The notes under the pieces: model-generated | What the model was told of the DNA's origin: nothing | The model's input: only the letters and a program-made list of their open reading frames with translations | Databases searched by the model: none | Assembly: GCA_965277275.1 (NCBI GenBank) | Contig: CBDICG010000002.1 | Location: 3,410,001-3,474,000, forward strand | Origin: HLUCCA09 sp965277275 | GTDB lineage: Bacteria > Pseudomonadota > Alphaproteobacteria > Rhodobacterales > Rhodobacteraceae | Reading direction: 5' to 3' | Length of the DNA: 64,000 nucleotides | Shown here: piece after piece, positions 33,026-42,203 of the stretch | How positions within the stretch are numbered: the first letter of the stretch is position 1 | How the letters are laid out: every line of letters begins with the position of its first letter | Program-made: the position numbers and the translations under genes

Positions 33026-33679
33026 TCAGGCCGCCCGGGCCAGGATGTGGTCGACGAGGACGCCCGGCGTCTTGACGCTGTCGGGCGAAATCACACCCAC
33101 GGGCACGATCATATCCGTCTCTGCGATCACGGTATCCGCCGCGAGCGCCATCACCGGATTGAAATTGTGCGCCGTCAGCGAGTAGGCGAGGTTGCCCACG
33201 TAGTCTGCCTGATGCGCCGCGATGAGAGCGAAATCCCCGCGAATGGGCGTCTCCAGGAGGAACGGGGTCCCGTCGATCTCGATCTTCCGCTTGCCCTCCT
33301 CTACCTCGGTGCCGATCCCGGTTGGAGTGAGAACGCCTCCGAGGCCGACGCCAGCCGCGCGAATACGTTCCACAAGCGTGCCCTGCGGCACCAGTTCCAC
33401 CTCGATTTCGCCCGAGATCATCTTGGCCTGCGTTTCGGGGTTGAGCCCGATATGCGAGGTCATCACCCGGCGCACCGCCCCGGCGGATACCAGCTTGCCA
33501 ATGCCGCGCCCCGGCATGGCGGTATCGTTGGCGACCACGGTGAGATCGCGCACGCCGCGCGCGACGAGCGCGTTGATCATGCGGTGGGGAGAGCCGACAC
33601 CCATGAAGCCGCCAATCAGCACCGTGGCACCATCGGGCACCATGTCCGCGGCTTCTGCCGCCTTGATCGCCTGTTTCAC
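33026..33679 (-). CDS. 3-oxoacid/acetate CoA-transferase subunit A
   Basis: The 217-residue partner of subunit B has the CoA-binding glycine motif GATVLIGGFMGVGSPHRMINAL (about 15-36) and VVANDTAMPGRGIGKLV. It also has SHIGLNPETQAKM and VELVPQGTLVERIRAAGVGLGG, all standard for this subunit. GTG 33679 was chosen because GGGAGG lies 5 bases upstream and the length then matches the family; the frame is open further upstream but without resemblance. The two subunit genes are 13 bases apart and form an operon divergent from an aldo/keto reductase. Confidence 0.9.
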   Translation of the reverse strand: MKQAIKAAEAADMVPDGATVLIGGFMGVGSPHRMINALVARGVRDLTVVANDTAMPGRGIGKLVSAGAVRRVMTSHIGLNPETQAKMISGEIEVELVPQGTLVERIRAAGVGLGGVLTPTGIGTEVEEGKRKIEIDGTPFLLETPIRGDFALIAAHQADYVGNLAYSLTAHNFNPVMALAADTVIAETDMIVPVGVISPDSVKTPGVLVDHILARAA

Positions 33680-33857
33680 GTGCGCCTCCCTGGCAGCCTT
33701 TGCTGCTGCCGCGAACTGTTCCTTATCTCCGGGCGAAACGCCAGCCCGCCCCATGGGCTGGAGCCCGCACGAATGGCGATGGCGCCAGCGCGCGGGGTTT
33801 CGTATTCCTTGGCGGAAAGGGATCGTGTGGCGCGGTCCCGGGTAGAGGAGCAGGCCG

Positions 33858-34850
33858 ATGAAACGCATTCAACTGGGCGCAGGCGGCCCGCAAGTGTCGC
33901 AATTCGGGATCGGTGCGATGTCCTTTGCCGGGATCTACGGGGACGCAACCGTGGACGAGAGCCACGCAGTGCTCGACGCCTGCCGCGCCGCCGGGGTCAC
34001 CCATATCGACACCTCGAATGTATACGGGATGGGCAGGTCCGAAGAGATCATCGGCCAGTGGTTTGATGCCAATCCGAGCGCGCGGAGCGAGATGGTGCTG
34101 GCGACGAAAGCGGGGATAACGCGGGAGCCGGCCCGACGGTTCAACAACGATCCCGACCACCTCGAGGAAGCGCTCGAGGCCAGCCTGCGGCGGCTGGGTG
34201 TTGATGCTGTCGATCTTTTCTATGTGCACCGGTATGACCGCTCGCATACGCCGGAAGATCTCGGCGGCACGTTGAAGCGACTGATTGAAAAGGGAAAAGC
34301 GCGTGCTGTGGGCTTGTCTGAGATTGCGCCCAGCACCTTGCGTCGCGTTGCATCGGAGTGCCCGATCGCGGCGGTTCAGTCGGAATACTCGTTGTCGACG
34401 CGCGCGCCGGAGCTTGGGCTGGTGCAGACCTGTGCAGCGCTCGGAGCGACGCTCGTCGCGTTCTCACCGGTCGGTCGCTCGTTCTTGACGGATGCGCCGT
34501 TTACCCTCGCCCGCGCCCAGGAAATGACCTTCACCCGGGCAAACCCAAGGTTCATGGAGCCCAACTACAGCGCGAACATCGCGGCGACGGACGGCTTTCG
34601 GGCGTTGGCCGCCGACATGTCCGTGCCCGCGGCGGCGCTCGCGATTGCCTGGGTCTGTGCCCAGGGGCGTCATGTGCTCCCGATCCCGGGCACCAAGAAC
34701 ACCGCGCATCTTGCCGAGCTGCTGCGTGGGGTCGAGATGGAGCTGGATGCAGCAGACCTCGCGCGGATCGAGGCTGTGCTGCCGGTCGGCTGGGCCCACG
34801 GCGATCGCTACAGCGCCGCTCAGTGGGAGGGGCCGGAGCGCTACTGCTGA
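33858..34850 (+). CDS. Aldo/keto reductase (YghZ/pyridoxal-type)
   Basis: This is a 330-residue NADPH-dependent reductase with the catalytic tetrad pattern: Asp in HIDTSNVYG with Tyr four residues later, Lys in MVLATKAGI and His in LFYVHRYD. It also has ARAVGLSEIAPSTLRR and the C-terminal cofactor strand HVLPIPGTKNTAHL. It matches the branch that includes Tas and pyridoxine 4-oxidoreductase-like enzymes. The gene is divergent from the CoA-transferase operon with 178 bases between starts; functional linkage is not shown. GAGGAGCAGGCCG precedes the ATG and supplies the ribosome site. Confidence 0.9.
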   Translation: MKRIQLGAGGPQVSQFGIGAMSFAGIYGDATVDESHAVLDACRAAGVTHIDTSNVYGMGRSEEIIGQWFDANPSARSEMVLATKAGITREPARRFNNDPDHLEEALEASLRRLGVDAVDLFYVHRYDRSHTPEDLGGTLKRLIEKGKARAVGLSEIAPSTLRRVASECPIAAVQSEYSLSTRAPELGLVQTCAALGATLVAFSPVGRSFLTDAPFTLARAQEMTFTRANPRFMEPNYSANIAATDGFRALAADMSVPAAALAIAWVCAQGRHVLPIPGTKNTAHLAELLRGVEMELDAADLARIEAVLPVGWAHGDRYSAAQWEGPERYC

Positions 34851-35081
34851 TCTTGGAGCGGCGTGGATGGCGCTGGCCGTTGCCCCGCAACTTGGGGACA
34901 ACGCGGTGAGGAGGGCGTTCCAGGAACGCGGTGAAGAGGGCGTCCACGGTTGTCCGCAAGAAGACTGCGCGCGCGCCTCGAAGACGGTCCGAAAGTCCTG
35001 CGGCGGGCAGGGTCCCTGCGCTCTGCCGGTTGCGAAGGCGCGCGTGCGCCATCTATACATGCCGATATCAGAGAGACTTCA

Positions 35082-35156
35082 TGGAGCGGGCGATGAGATT
35101 CGAACTCACGACCCTTACCTTGGCAAGGTAATGCTCTACCCCTGAGCTACGCCCGC
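35082..35156 (-). tRNA. tRNA-Gly (anticodon GCC)
   Basis: Read on the minus strand, a 7-base acceptor stem GCGGGCG (35150-35156) pairs with CGCCCGC (35085-35091). The D-arm GCTCAGGGGTAGAGC, anticodon stem TTACC/GGTAA with loop TTGCCAA, and T-arm with GTTCGAATC complete the cloverleaf. The anticodon is GCC, which reads GGC and GGU glycine codons. The 3' CCA is encoded (35082-35084). Confidence 0.95.
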
Positions 35157-35345
35157 GCCGTGAAGTAGCGGCGTGTTACCCAAGGCCTGCGGGCGCTGCA
35201 AGCTAAAACTTCGCGCTTGGTGCAGGGAGGGAGAAGAAGTGCCAGCCCACGTTGTCTTCGGCGGCGATTCCGGTGCAGCCCTGTTGCGATACCTGTTGAT
35301 TTTGCGTCAAAGGGTGACGCCGATTTCGGAGTTTGGTCCATCTCC

Positions 35346-35984
35346 ATGCGATTTCATCTCGACCCATCCGACCTTGTCGCGCGGGGCAAGAACCGGGAGA
35401 TCTACCGGCATCCAACCGATGACGGGCTGCTGATCAAGGTCCTCAAGGAGGGGCGTCGGCGTCGCGAGGCGGAGCGGGGGCCAATCGCGCGCCGCTTCAG
35501 GCCATCCTACATGCGGGAGTTCATGGTCGAGATCGAGGCCGTCTTTCGCGCGCACAAACGGGCTCCTGCCACCCTGCGACGCTTGCCCATCATTCAGGCC
35601 GCGGGCCTTGTGGCGACCAATCTGGGCATGGGGCAACTGGTCGAACGGATTGCCGGGGTGGATGGCGGGCTTGCACCGACGCTTGCCGATCTGCTGGCGG
35701 AGGGAAGGTTCGATACGACCGCTCTGGGACGGCTAAACGGCTTCGTGGAGCAGATGTATGCCTTGCACGTCGTCGCGGAGGACGTCGATCCCAGGAACAT
35801 CGTCTGGGATGCGACGAGCGACAGCTTTGTTCTGATCGATGGATTCGGCGAAAAGCCTGTCGTGCCGATCCATGTCTGGAGCAAGACAATCAACGATATG
35901 CAACTCGACCTGGCGTTTCGCAAACGGCTTGCGGGCCGGACCGCGCTGGAATGGGACATGCGGGCGCGCCGTTTTCATTTTTGA
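35346..35984 (+). CDS. YrbL-family kinase-like protein
   Basis: The 212-residue protein resembles the PhoP-regulon YrbL family, small proteins with a protein-kinase-like fold. Visible signs are the N-terminal LVARGKNREIYRHP, a Lys in LLIKVLKEG at the ATP position, EDVDPRNIVWD as catalytic-loop equivalent and FVLIDGFGEK as the DFG-like metal loop. The function is unknown. ATG 35346 was preferred to an upstream frame extension because family likeness starts there. It is divergent from tRNA-Gly and convergent with a methyltransferase gene. Confidence 0.8.
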   Translation: MRFHLDPSDLVARGKNREIYRHPTDDGLLIKVLKEGRRRREAERGPIARRFRPSYMREFMVEIEAVFRAHKRAPATLRRLPIIQAAGLVATNLGMGQLVERIAGVDGGLAPTLADLLAEGRFDTTALGRLNGFVEQMYALHVVAEDVDPRNIVWDATSDSFVLIDGFGEKPVVPIHVWSKTINDMQLDLAFRKRLAGRTALEWDMRARRFHF

Positions 35985-36151
35985 ACCGTTGCGCAAACCC
36001 GGCCCGCGCGAACCTCGTGCTACGCACTGCGGCCCGCCCGCCCCGGGATCCCTTTGGCGCCAGGGCGGATTGTCTCGCGCAGGATGTGACGACGGATTTG
36101 GGCAGGGCTGGCCCGGCAGACGGGCTCTGCCAAGCTTTGGCGCCCTCTTGG

Positions 36152-37162
36152 TTAGAGAGGCCGGCGGAAGACGATCCATTCCGAATAGAAATCGCCCGTG
36201 CCGCCCTTGCCGAAGCTCCCGACAACGGCGCAGCCCGCGCTTTCTGCGAGTTCGTTTACATTGTTGCGGGGAAGGATGTGCATTTCGAGCCCGCTGCCCG
36301 ATGTGTCGTCCTCAAGGTAGTACGCCGGGTCAAAGGCATAGCCATGGACGGCGAGCGGAATATGCAGGATCGCGATCCCCCCCGGGTTGAGCGCCTGCAA
36401 CAATTGACCGGTGATATGGGCCATGACCGGCGGCGTGTTGTGCTGCAAGGTGATCAGCGAGTAGGCGAGATGACACTTTGGAAGGTCCGCAAGATCGTAG
36501 AGGTCTTTCAGCATGACGGGCACCGGCGCCGTACCGGCGAAGTCCGCAAGGTTGCGCTCGGCCTCCTTGAGATGGGCAGCGCTGAAATCCACGCAGATCA
36601 CGCGGTTGGCCCGGGCCGCGGAATGGACGGCCAGCCGCCCGACGCCGCAGCCGTAGTCCAGCACGTCGGGTTTGCCTGTCCCCTGCCAATACCGTTCGAA
36701 AACTTCGAAGATATCGTCGATCTGGCTGCGCCCGGTGTCCAGAAAAGCGCGCCGTTCGTCGGTGCCCAGCTCCTTGAGGTAGAGGTCATTCGTCATGACG
36801 CTCCAGTAGATCTGATCGGGTGCCGTGGCCTGCGTTCTCCAGTAGCGTGCGGTGGTTTCGAAGAGCTTCTGGATGTCTGCGAGGTCGAGGTCGGAGAAAT
36901 CGAAATGCTCGTACTCGTCGAGACGCCGCGGCGGCACGCGAAAGCTCAGCTCCGGCGGGACCGTTTCTTCCACAGCGGGTTCTGGCTCGCTGCTGACGGG
37001 CTCAGGTACGGTCGGCTCTTCCTGTGCGGGCTGTACTTCGGGCGAGGCCACAGCAGCGGCATCGGGCGTCTCGGGCGCAAGTGCTTCTCCGCCGTCTGCT
37101 GCCCCGTGGCGCCGCTTGTTGCGCTCTTTGATCTTTCGTCGGAGTGGCTTCAAGAAGTCCAT
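36152..37162 (-). CDS. SAM-dependent class I methyltransferase
   Basis: The 336-residue protein has a disordered, Glu/Pro-rich N-terminus (about 15-75) and then a Rossmann-type methyltransferase domain. Motif I is VLDYGCGVGRLAVH (about 167-180), followed by VICVDFSAAHLKEAERNL with the acidic ribose-binding Asp, HLAYSLITLQHN and LLQALNPGGIAILHIPL. The first residues are basic (MDFLKPLRRKIKERNKRR), as in proteins near glycan or ribosome substrates. It is upstream of, and on the same strand as, nothing obvious: the pyruvate carboxylase gene ends the other side. The substrate is unknown. Confidence 0.85.
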   Translation of the reverse strand: MDFLKPLRRKIKERNKRRHGAADGGEALAPETPDAAAVASPEVQPAQEEPTVPEPVSSEPEPAVEETVPPELSFRVPPRRLDEYEHFDFSDLDLADIQKLFETTARYWRTQATAPDQIYWSVMTNDLYLKELGTDERRAFLDTGRSQIDDIFEVFERYWQGTGKPDVLDYGCGVGRLAVHSAARANRVICVDFSAAHLKEAERNLADFAGTAPVPVMLKDLYDLADLPKCHLAYSLITLQHNTPPVMAHITGQLLQALNPGGIAILHIPLAVHGYAFDPAYYLEDDTSGSGLEMHILPRNNVNELAESAGCAVVGSFGKGGTGDFYSEWIVFRRPL

Positions 37163-37238
37163 TCACGTCCTCGACTTTCATGTGTTCGCAGGGCCGAAGC
37201 TCGCGGAAAAAGGCTGCCAGACAGTCCGATTGCCCGGC

Positions 37239-40200
37239 TCACTCGAACTCCACCAAAAGGTCCTTGGCATCGATCTGGTCGCCGGGGCGAACATGAACGG
37301 CCTTCACCACCGCGTCGCGCTCTGCATGAAGTCCGGTTTCCATCTTCATGGCCTCGATCGTCACAAGCAAGTCGCCGGCTGCGACCTTCGCTCCGGCCTG
37401 CACGGGCACGGATGCGATCGAGCCGGGCATCGGGGCCCCGATATGGGCCGGATTGCCGACCTCGGCCTTCGGGCGCGCCGCGCTCGACCCCTTGACCTTG
37501 CGGTTGGGCACGCGCACCGCGCGGGGCTGGCCGTTGAGCTCGAAGAAGACACGTACCTCGCCAAGCTCGTTGGTCTCGCCGGTCGCCTGCATCCGGACTT
37601 CGAGGATCTTTCCCGGGTCGATTTCGGGCGAGATCTCTTCGCCGGGCTGCATCCCGTAGAAGAACGTCTTCGTGTCGAGCGTCCGGACCGGGCCGTAGTC
37701 GGCGTGGCGGGTGGCATAGTCAGTGAAGACCTTGGGATACATCAGGTATCCGGCGAGATCTTCGTCGTCGATCTCCTGGCCTGTCACCGCGGCGATCTCG
37801 GCGCGCTTGGCTTCGAGATCCTCGTCCGGCAGCAGGGCCCCGGGCCGGTCCGTGAAGGGGGCGTCACTGCCCAGGATGCGCTTCTGGATCTTCTTGGGCC
37901 ATCCCCCCGGCGGCTGACCGAGCCCGCCCTTCATCATCTCGATCACGCTGTCCGGGAACGAGACCTCGCGCTTGCCGTCTTCGATATCGGCACGGCTCAG
38001 GCCTTGGCTCACCATCATCAGGGCCATGTCCCCGACGACCTTCGACGAGGGCGTCACCTTCACGATGTCACCGAACATGCGGTTCACATCGGCATAGGCC
38101 TCGGCAACCTCGTGCCACCGCTCCTCGAGGCCCAGCGATCGGGCCTGCGCCTTGAGGTTGGTGAATTGCCCGCCCGGCATCTCGTGCAGGTAGACCTCCG
38201 AGGCCGGGGCTTGCTGGCCGGTCTCGAAGGCCGCGTAATGGCCGCGCACGTTTTCCCAGTAGTTGGACAGCTCGCGCACCGCGCCGATCTCAAGACCGGT
38301 ATCGCGCTCCTGCCGTGCCAGCGCCTCGACGATGGTGCCGAGCGTGGCCTGGCTGGTGTTGCCTGAAAGCGCGTCCATCGCGCAGTCGACGGCGTCCACG
38401 CCGCTTTCCGAGGCGGCGAGGATCGTGGCGCAGGCGATGCCCGCAGTGTCGTGCGTGTGGAAATGTATTGGCAGGCCAACCTCTTCCTTCAGGGCCCTGA
38501 CCAGGCTTCTTGCCCCCGCGGGTTTGAGGAGACCTGCCATGTCCTTCACGCCCAGAATGTGCGCTCCGGCATCGCGCAGGTCCTTGCCCATCTGCACGTA
38601 GTACTTCAGGTCGTACTTCGAGCGGTCCGGATCGAGCAGATCGCCGGTGTAACAGATCGCGCCCTCGCAGACCTTGTTGTTCTCCACGACCGCATCCATC
38701 GCGACGCGCATGTTCTCGACCCAGTTGAGCGAGTCGAAGACGCGGAAGATGTCGACCCCGCTCTCCGCGGCCTGCTTCACGAAAAACCTGACGACGTTAT
38801 CCGGGTAGTTTGTGTAGCCAACCCCGTTGGCCCCGCGCAGCAGCATCTGCGTCATGATGTTGGGCATCGCCGCGCGCAGGTCGCGCAGCCTCTGCCACGG
38901 GCACTCCTGCAAGAACCGGTAGGCGACGTCGAAGGTCGCGCCGCCCCAGCATTCGACAGAGAAGAGCTGCGGGACATTGGCGGCATAGGCCGGGGCCACG
39001 CGGATCATGTCGATGGAGCGCATCCGCGTGGCAAGCAGGCTCTGGTGCCCGTCACGCATCGTTGTGTCGGTCAACAGCAGGTGCTTCTGCTCCGCCATCC
39101 AGTCGGCAACGGCTTGCGGGCCGAACTCGTCGAGGATCTGGCGCGTGCCCATCGGCGGATCCTCGACACGGAGCGCGGGGGGCTTCGGGGTCCGCAGGTC
39201 GGCGGCGGGCTTGGCGCGGCCCTCCACTTCGGGATGACCGTTCACCGTGATGTCGGCGATGTAGGTCAGGATCTTGGTGGCCCGGTCGCGGCGCGGTTTG
39301 AAATCGAAGAGATCCGGCGTCTGGTCGATGAACTTCGTGTGGTACTGATTGTTCAGGAAGTCCGGATGCTTGAGCAGGTTTTCGACAAAGGCGATGTTGG
39401 TCGCCACGCCGCGGATACGGAACTCGCGCAGCGCCCGGTCCATCCGCGCGATGGCGGCCTCGGGCGTCGGGGCCCACGCGGTGACCTTTTCCAGAAGAGA
39501 GTCGTAGTAGCGCGTGATGACAGCGCCCGAATACGCCGTGCCACCGTCGAGCCGGATGCCCATGCCGGTGGCGCCGCGGTAGGCGGTGATACGGCCATAG
39601 TCCGGGATGAAGTTGTTCGTCGGGTCTTCCGTGGTGACGCGGCACTGGATCGCGTGCCCGTCGAGCCCGACGTCGTATTGCGAGGCCGTGCCGGTCGCCT
39701 CCATCAGGCTCTTGCCTTCGGCGATCAGGATCTGCGCGCGCACGATGTCGATCCCGGTGACCTCCTCAGTCACAGTATGCTCGACCTGCACACGGGGGTT
39801 CACCTCGATGAAGTAGAACTCGCCCGTTTCCATATCCATCAGGAACTCGACCGTGCCCGCACACTCGTAGTTCACGTGCTCGCAGATCTTCTTGCCGAGC
39901 GCGCACAGCTTTTCGCGCTGGGACGAGCTGAGATAAGGCGCGGGCGCTCGTTCTACGACCTTCTGGTTGCGGCGCTGCACCGAGCAATCCCGCTCCCAAA
40001 GGTGGTACATGTTGCCGTGGCTGTCGCCGAGGATCTGCACCTCCACGTGCCGGGCGCGCAGGATCATCTTTTCGAGATATCCCTCGCCGTTACCAAACGC
40101 CGCCTCGGCCTCGCGCCGCCCCTCCCGGACCTTTTCCTCGAGCTCGTCCTCCGACAGGATTGGGCGCATTCCGCGCCCGCCGCCGCCCCAGGACGCCTTG

Positions 40201-40679
40201 AGCATCAGCGGGTAGCCGACCTCGCCTGCCTCCTTGCGGATCGCGGCCATGTCGTCGCCCAGCACCTCGGTTGCCGGGATCACCGGCACCCCCGCCTCGA
40301 TCGCGACACGCCGCGCACTCGCCTTGTCCCCGAGCGCGCGCATCGTCTCCGCCTTGGGGCCGATGAAGGTAATCCCGGCAGCCGCACAGGCGTCGACGAA
40401 CTCGGGGTTCTCCGACAACAGCCCATAGCCCGGGTGGATCGCATCCGCCCCCGATTGCCTGGCCACCCGGATGATTTCGTCGATCGACAGATAAGCCTGA
40501 ACGGGCCCAAGCCCCTCGCCGATCCGATATGCCTCGTCTGCCTTGAAGCGGTGCAGGCTGAGCTTGTCCTCCTCGGCGAACACGGCAACCGTCCGTTTTC
40601 CAAGCTCATTGGCCGCGCGCATCACGCGAATGGCGATCTCGCCGCGATTGGCTATGAGGATTTTCTGGAATTCGGGCAT
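37239..40679 (-). CDS. pyc: Pyruvate carboxylase
   Basis: This 1146-residue enzyme makes oxaloacetate from pyruvate, bicarbonate and ATP. It has all domains in order. Biotin carboxylase fills about 1-455 (KILIANRGEIAIR, then MLKASWGGGGRGM near 165 and EVNPRVQVEHTVTEE near 285). Carboxyltransferase spans about 530-800 (LLTDTTMRDGHQSLLATRMR, VECWGGATFDVA, HTHDTAG). A central allosteric/PYC-OADA part follows, and then the biotin carrier with AMKMETG, K1112 being the biotin site. The start is ATG 40679 (MPEFQKIL). It is the main anaplerotic enzyme in many Rhodobacteraceae. It is monocistronic as far as can be seen. Confidence 0.97.
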   Translation of the reverse strand: MPEFQKILIANRGEIAIRVMRAANELGKRTVAVFAEEDKLSLHRFKADEAYRIGEGLGPVQAYLSIDEIIRVARQSGADAIHPGYGLLSENPEFVDACAAAGITFIGPKAETMRALGDKASARRVAIEAGVPVIPATEVLGDDMAAIRKEAGEVGYPLMLKASWGGGGRGMRPILSEDELEEKVREGRREAEAAFGNGEGYLEKMILRARHVEVQILGDSHGNMYHLWERDCSVQRRNQKVVERAPAPYLSSSQREKLCALGKKICEHVNYECAGTVEFLMDMETGEFYFIEVNPRVQVEHTVTEEVTGIDIVRAQILIAEGKSLMEATGTASQYDVGLDGHAIQCRVTTEDPTNNFIPDYGRITAYRGATGMGIRLDGGTAYSGAVITRYYDSLLEKVTAWAPTPEAAIARMDRALREFRIRGVATNIAFVENLLKHPDFLNNQYHTKFIDQTPDLFDFKPRRDRATKILTYIADITVNGHPEVEGRAKPAADLRTPKPPALRVEDPPMGTRQILDEFGPQAVADWMAEQKHLLLTDTTMRDGHQSLLATRMRSIDMIRVAPAYAANVPQLFSVECWGGATFDVAYRFLQECPWQRLRDLRAAMPNIMTQMLLRGANGVGYTNYPDNVVRFFVKQAAESGVDIFRVFDSLNWVENMRVAMDAVVENNKVCEGAICYTGDLLDPDRSKYDLKYYVQMGKDLRDAGAHILGVKDMAGLLKPAGARSLVRALKEEVGLPIHFHTHDTAGIACATILAASESGVDAVDCAMDALSGNTSQATLGTIVEALARQERDTGLEIGAVRELSNYWENVRGHYAAFETGQQAPASEVYLHEMPGGQFTNLKAQARSLGLEERWHEVAEAYADVNRMFGDIVKVTPSSKVVGDMALMMVSQGLSRADIEDGKREVSFPDSVIEMMKGGLGQPPGGWPKKIQKRILGSDAPFTDRPGALLPDEDLEAKRAEIAAVTGQEIDDEDLAGYLMYPKVFTDYATRHADYGPVRTLDTKTFFYGMQPGEEISPEIDPGKILEVRMQATGETNELGEVRVFFELNGQPRAVRVPNRKVKGSSAARPKAEVGNPAHIGAPMPGSIASVPVQAGAKVAAGDLLVTIEAMKMETGLHAERDAVVKAVHVRPGDQIDAKDLLVEFE

Positions 40680-40939
40680 CGGCTGGGTCCACTTCACGTT
40701 TCACAAAGTCGTAGCCGTGATGCTGCAGAGCGGCAAGCGCGCCGCTGCCGCGCCCCCCGCGGGTGGCAAGAAGCCCGGCCGCACCCAAACCCCCCGAGCG
40801 ACTTGCCCCGCCGTCCGTGGAGACCTGACCGGGCCCCGCTGCCCTTCCACAGGCAGTCTGCGCGCATGCAAGCGCCGATTGCCCCCTCTTCATCTTGGTC
40901 CAAATACCTGCCCTTGCCCTGCGCCAGACAGCGATGGCC

Positions 40940-42088
40940 TCAGGAAGGCGGGACTACGAGATGTTCATGCAGATCGCCAAGCCGCGCACAGCCGACGTTC
41001 GCCATGTCCGCGACAAGCTGAGCGCGCAGGATGTCCACGGCATGCGCCGCGCCCCGGGGTCCGAAAGCGGCCAACCCGTAGTGCACGGCGCGCCCTATCA
41101 TGCAAAAATCCGCGCCGAGCGCGATTGCGCGCATGATGTCGAGCCCGGAGCGGATGCTGCTGTCGTAGATCACCGGTACATCCGGACCGAGCGCGGCCCG
41201 GACCTGCGGCAGCTGGTGGACAGGGGCGGGCGCTCCGTCAAACTGGCGTCCGCCGTGATTGGACACCCAGATCGCGTCGGCGCCGGCCGCATGGGCGGCC
41301 CGCGCATCCTTGGCGCTCAGAATACCTTTGACGATCAGCGGGCCGTCCCACTCCTTGCGCAAGTCGCGCAGATAGTCGAAGTCCGGCGCCGTGCGGATCT
41401 GGTAGCCGACATGCGCGGTCGCCGATCCGCGACGGCCCGGATCGGTGTAGCGATCGAGCGTCTTCAGCTTGGGGATGCCGACCCCCAGCATGCCGAACGC
41501 CCAGCCCGGACGGCGCGCCGCGTCCAGCACGATCCGCGGGGTCAGCCGCATCGGGTTGGTGAGCCGGGCCCGCTGCAAACGCTCGCGCCGGCTCGCCACG
41601 GAAAGGTCTACGGTCAGCACGAGCGTGTGAAAGCCCGCCTTGCGTGCCCGCGCACAGAGATCGCGCCGGACTTCCGGGTCTGATGGCGCATAGAGCTGGA
41701 ACCAGCCCTGCTCGCCGGCCTTCGGCCCCACCTCTTCCGGTGTGGCCGCCGCGACGGTCGACAGCGTGTAGGGAATCGCGGTCTTTGCGGCCAGCCTGGC
41801 AAGGGTCCGCTCGGCGTCCGGCCAGACCAGGCCAGACATTCCGACGGGCGCAAAGCCGAAGGGCAGGGGGTAGCGCCGCCCCAGAATGTCGACAGAAAGA
41901 TCCGCGTCCGTGATGCCACGCAGCATATGCGGCATGAGGCGGACATGGTCGAGAGCGCTCTCGGCCATCGCGCGTCCGTCCTCCCGCCCGACGGCGCTGT
42001 CGAGGTACTCCCATACGAAATGCGGAACACGTCGGCGCGCGGTACGGCGCAGATCTTCGATTGCGGGGTGGGACAGGTCTAGGCTCAT
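40940..42088 (-). CDS. FMN-dependent alpha-hydroxy-acid dehydrogenase (LldD/mandelate type)
   Basis: The 382-residue TIM-barrel enzyme oxidises an L-2-hydroxy acid, probably L-lactate, using FMN. Signs are an N-terminal DLRRTARRRVPHFVWEYLDSAVG, PFGFAPVGMSGLVWPDAE, STVAAATPEEVG, GWFQLYAPSD and the active-site WVSNHGGRQFDGAPAP with the catalytic His, then VIYDSSIRSGLDIMRAIALGADFCMIGR. ATG 42088 was chosen because family resemblance starts there. It is divergent from the helicase gene, and the 115-base gap contains that gene's SOS box. With pyruvate carboxylase next to it, a lactate-to-oxaloacetate route is plausible. Confidence 0.9.
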   Translation of the reverse strand: MSLDLSHPAIEDLRRTARRRVPHFVWEYLDSAVGREDGRAMAESALDHVRLMPHMLRGITDADLSVDILGRRYPLPFGFAPVGMSGLVWPDAERTLARLAAKTAIPYTLSTVAAATPEEVGPKAGEQGWFQLYAPSDPEVRRDLCARARKAGFHTLVLTVDLSVASRRERLQRARLTNPMRLTPRIVLDAARRPGWAFGMLGVGIPKLKTLDRYTDPGRRGSATAHVGYQIRTAPDFDYLRDLRKEWDGPLIVKGILSAKDARAAHAAGADAIWVSNHGGRQFDGAPAPVHQLPQVRAALGPDVPVIYDSSIRSGLDIMRAIALGADFCMIGRAVHYGLAAFGPRGAAHAVDILRAQLVADMANVGCARLGDLHEHLVVPPS

Positions 42089-42147
42089 ACCCTCAGCTAT
42101 GCCGGAGGGCGGCCCCGGGGCAAGCAGGACGATCCTGCAATGGGCGA

Positions 42148-42162
42148 GAACATTCAAAGAAC
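42148..42162. promoter_or_regulatory. LexA (SOS) box, GAAC-N7-GAAC
   Basis: GAAC at 42148-42151 and GAAC at 42159-42162 are separated by exactly seven bases. This direct repeat is the LexA operator known from Rhodobacter and other alphaproteobacteria. It lies 42 bases before the start of the UvrD-like helicase gene, a usual SOS target position. Confidence 0.8.
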
Positions 42163-42203
42163 GCTTCTTTAATTTCGCATCGGCGCGCGCTACACTCCGT
42201 TCC

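Noticed and set aside
38451..41021. Long open frame of 856 codons on the plus strand
   Set aside because: It lies opposite pyruvate carboxylase, whose domains are unmistakable; the frame is open only because of codon bias in high-GC DNA.
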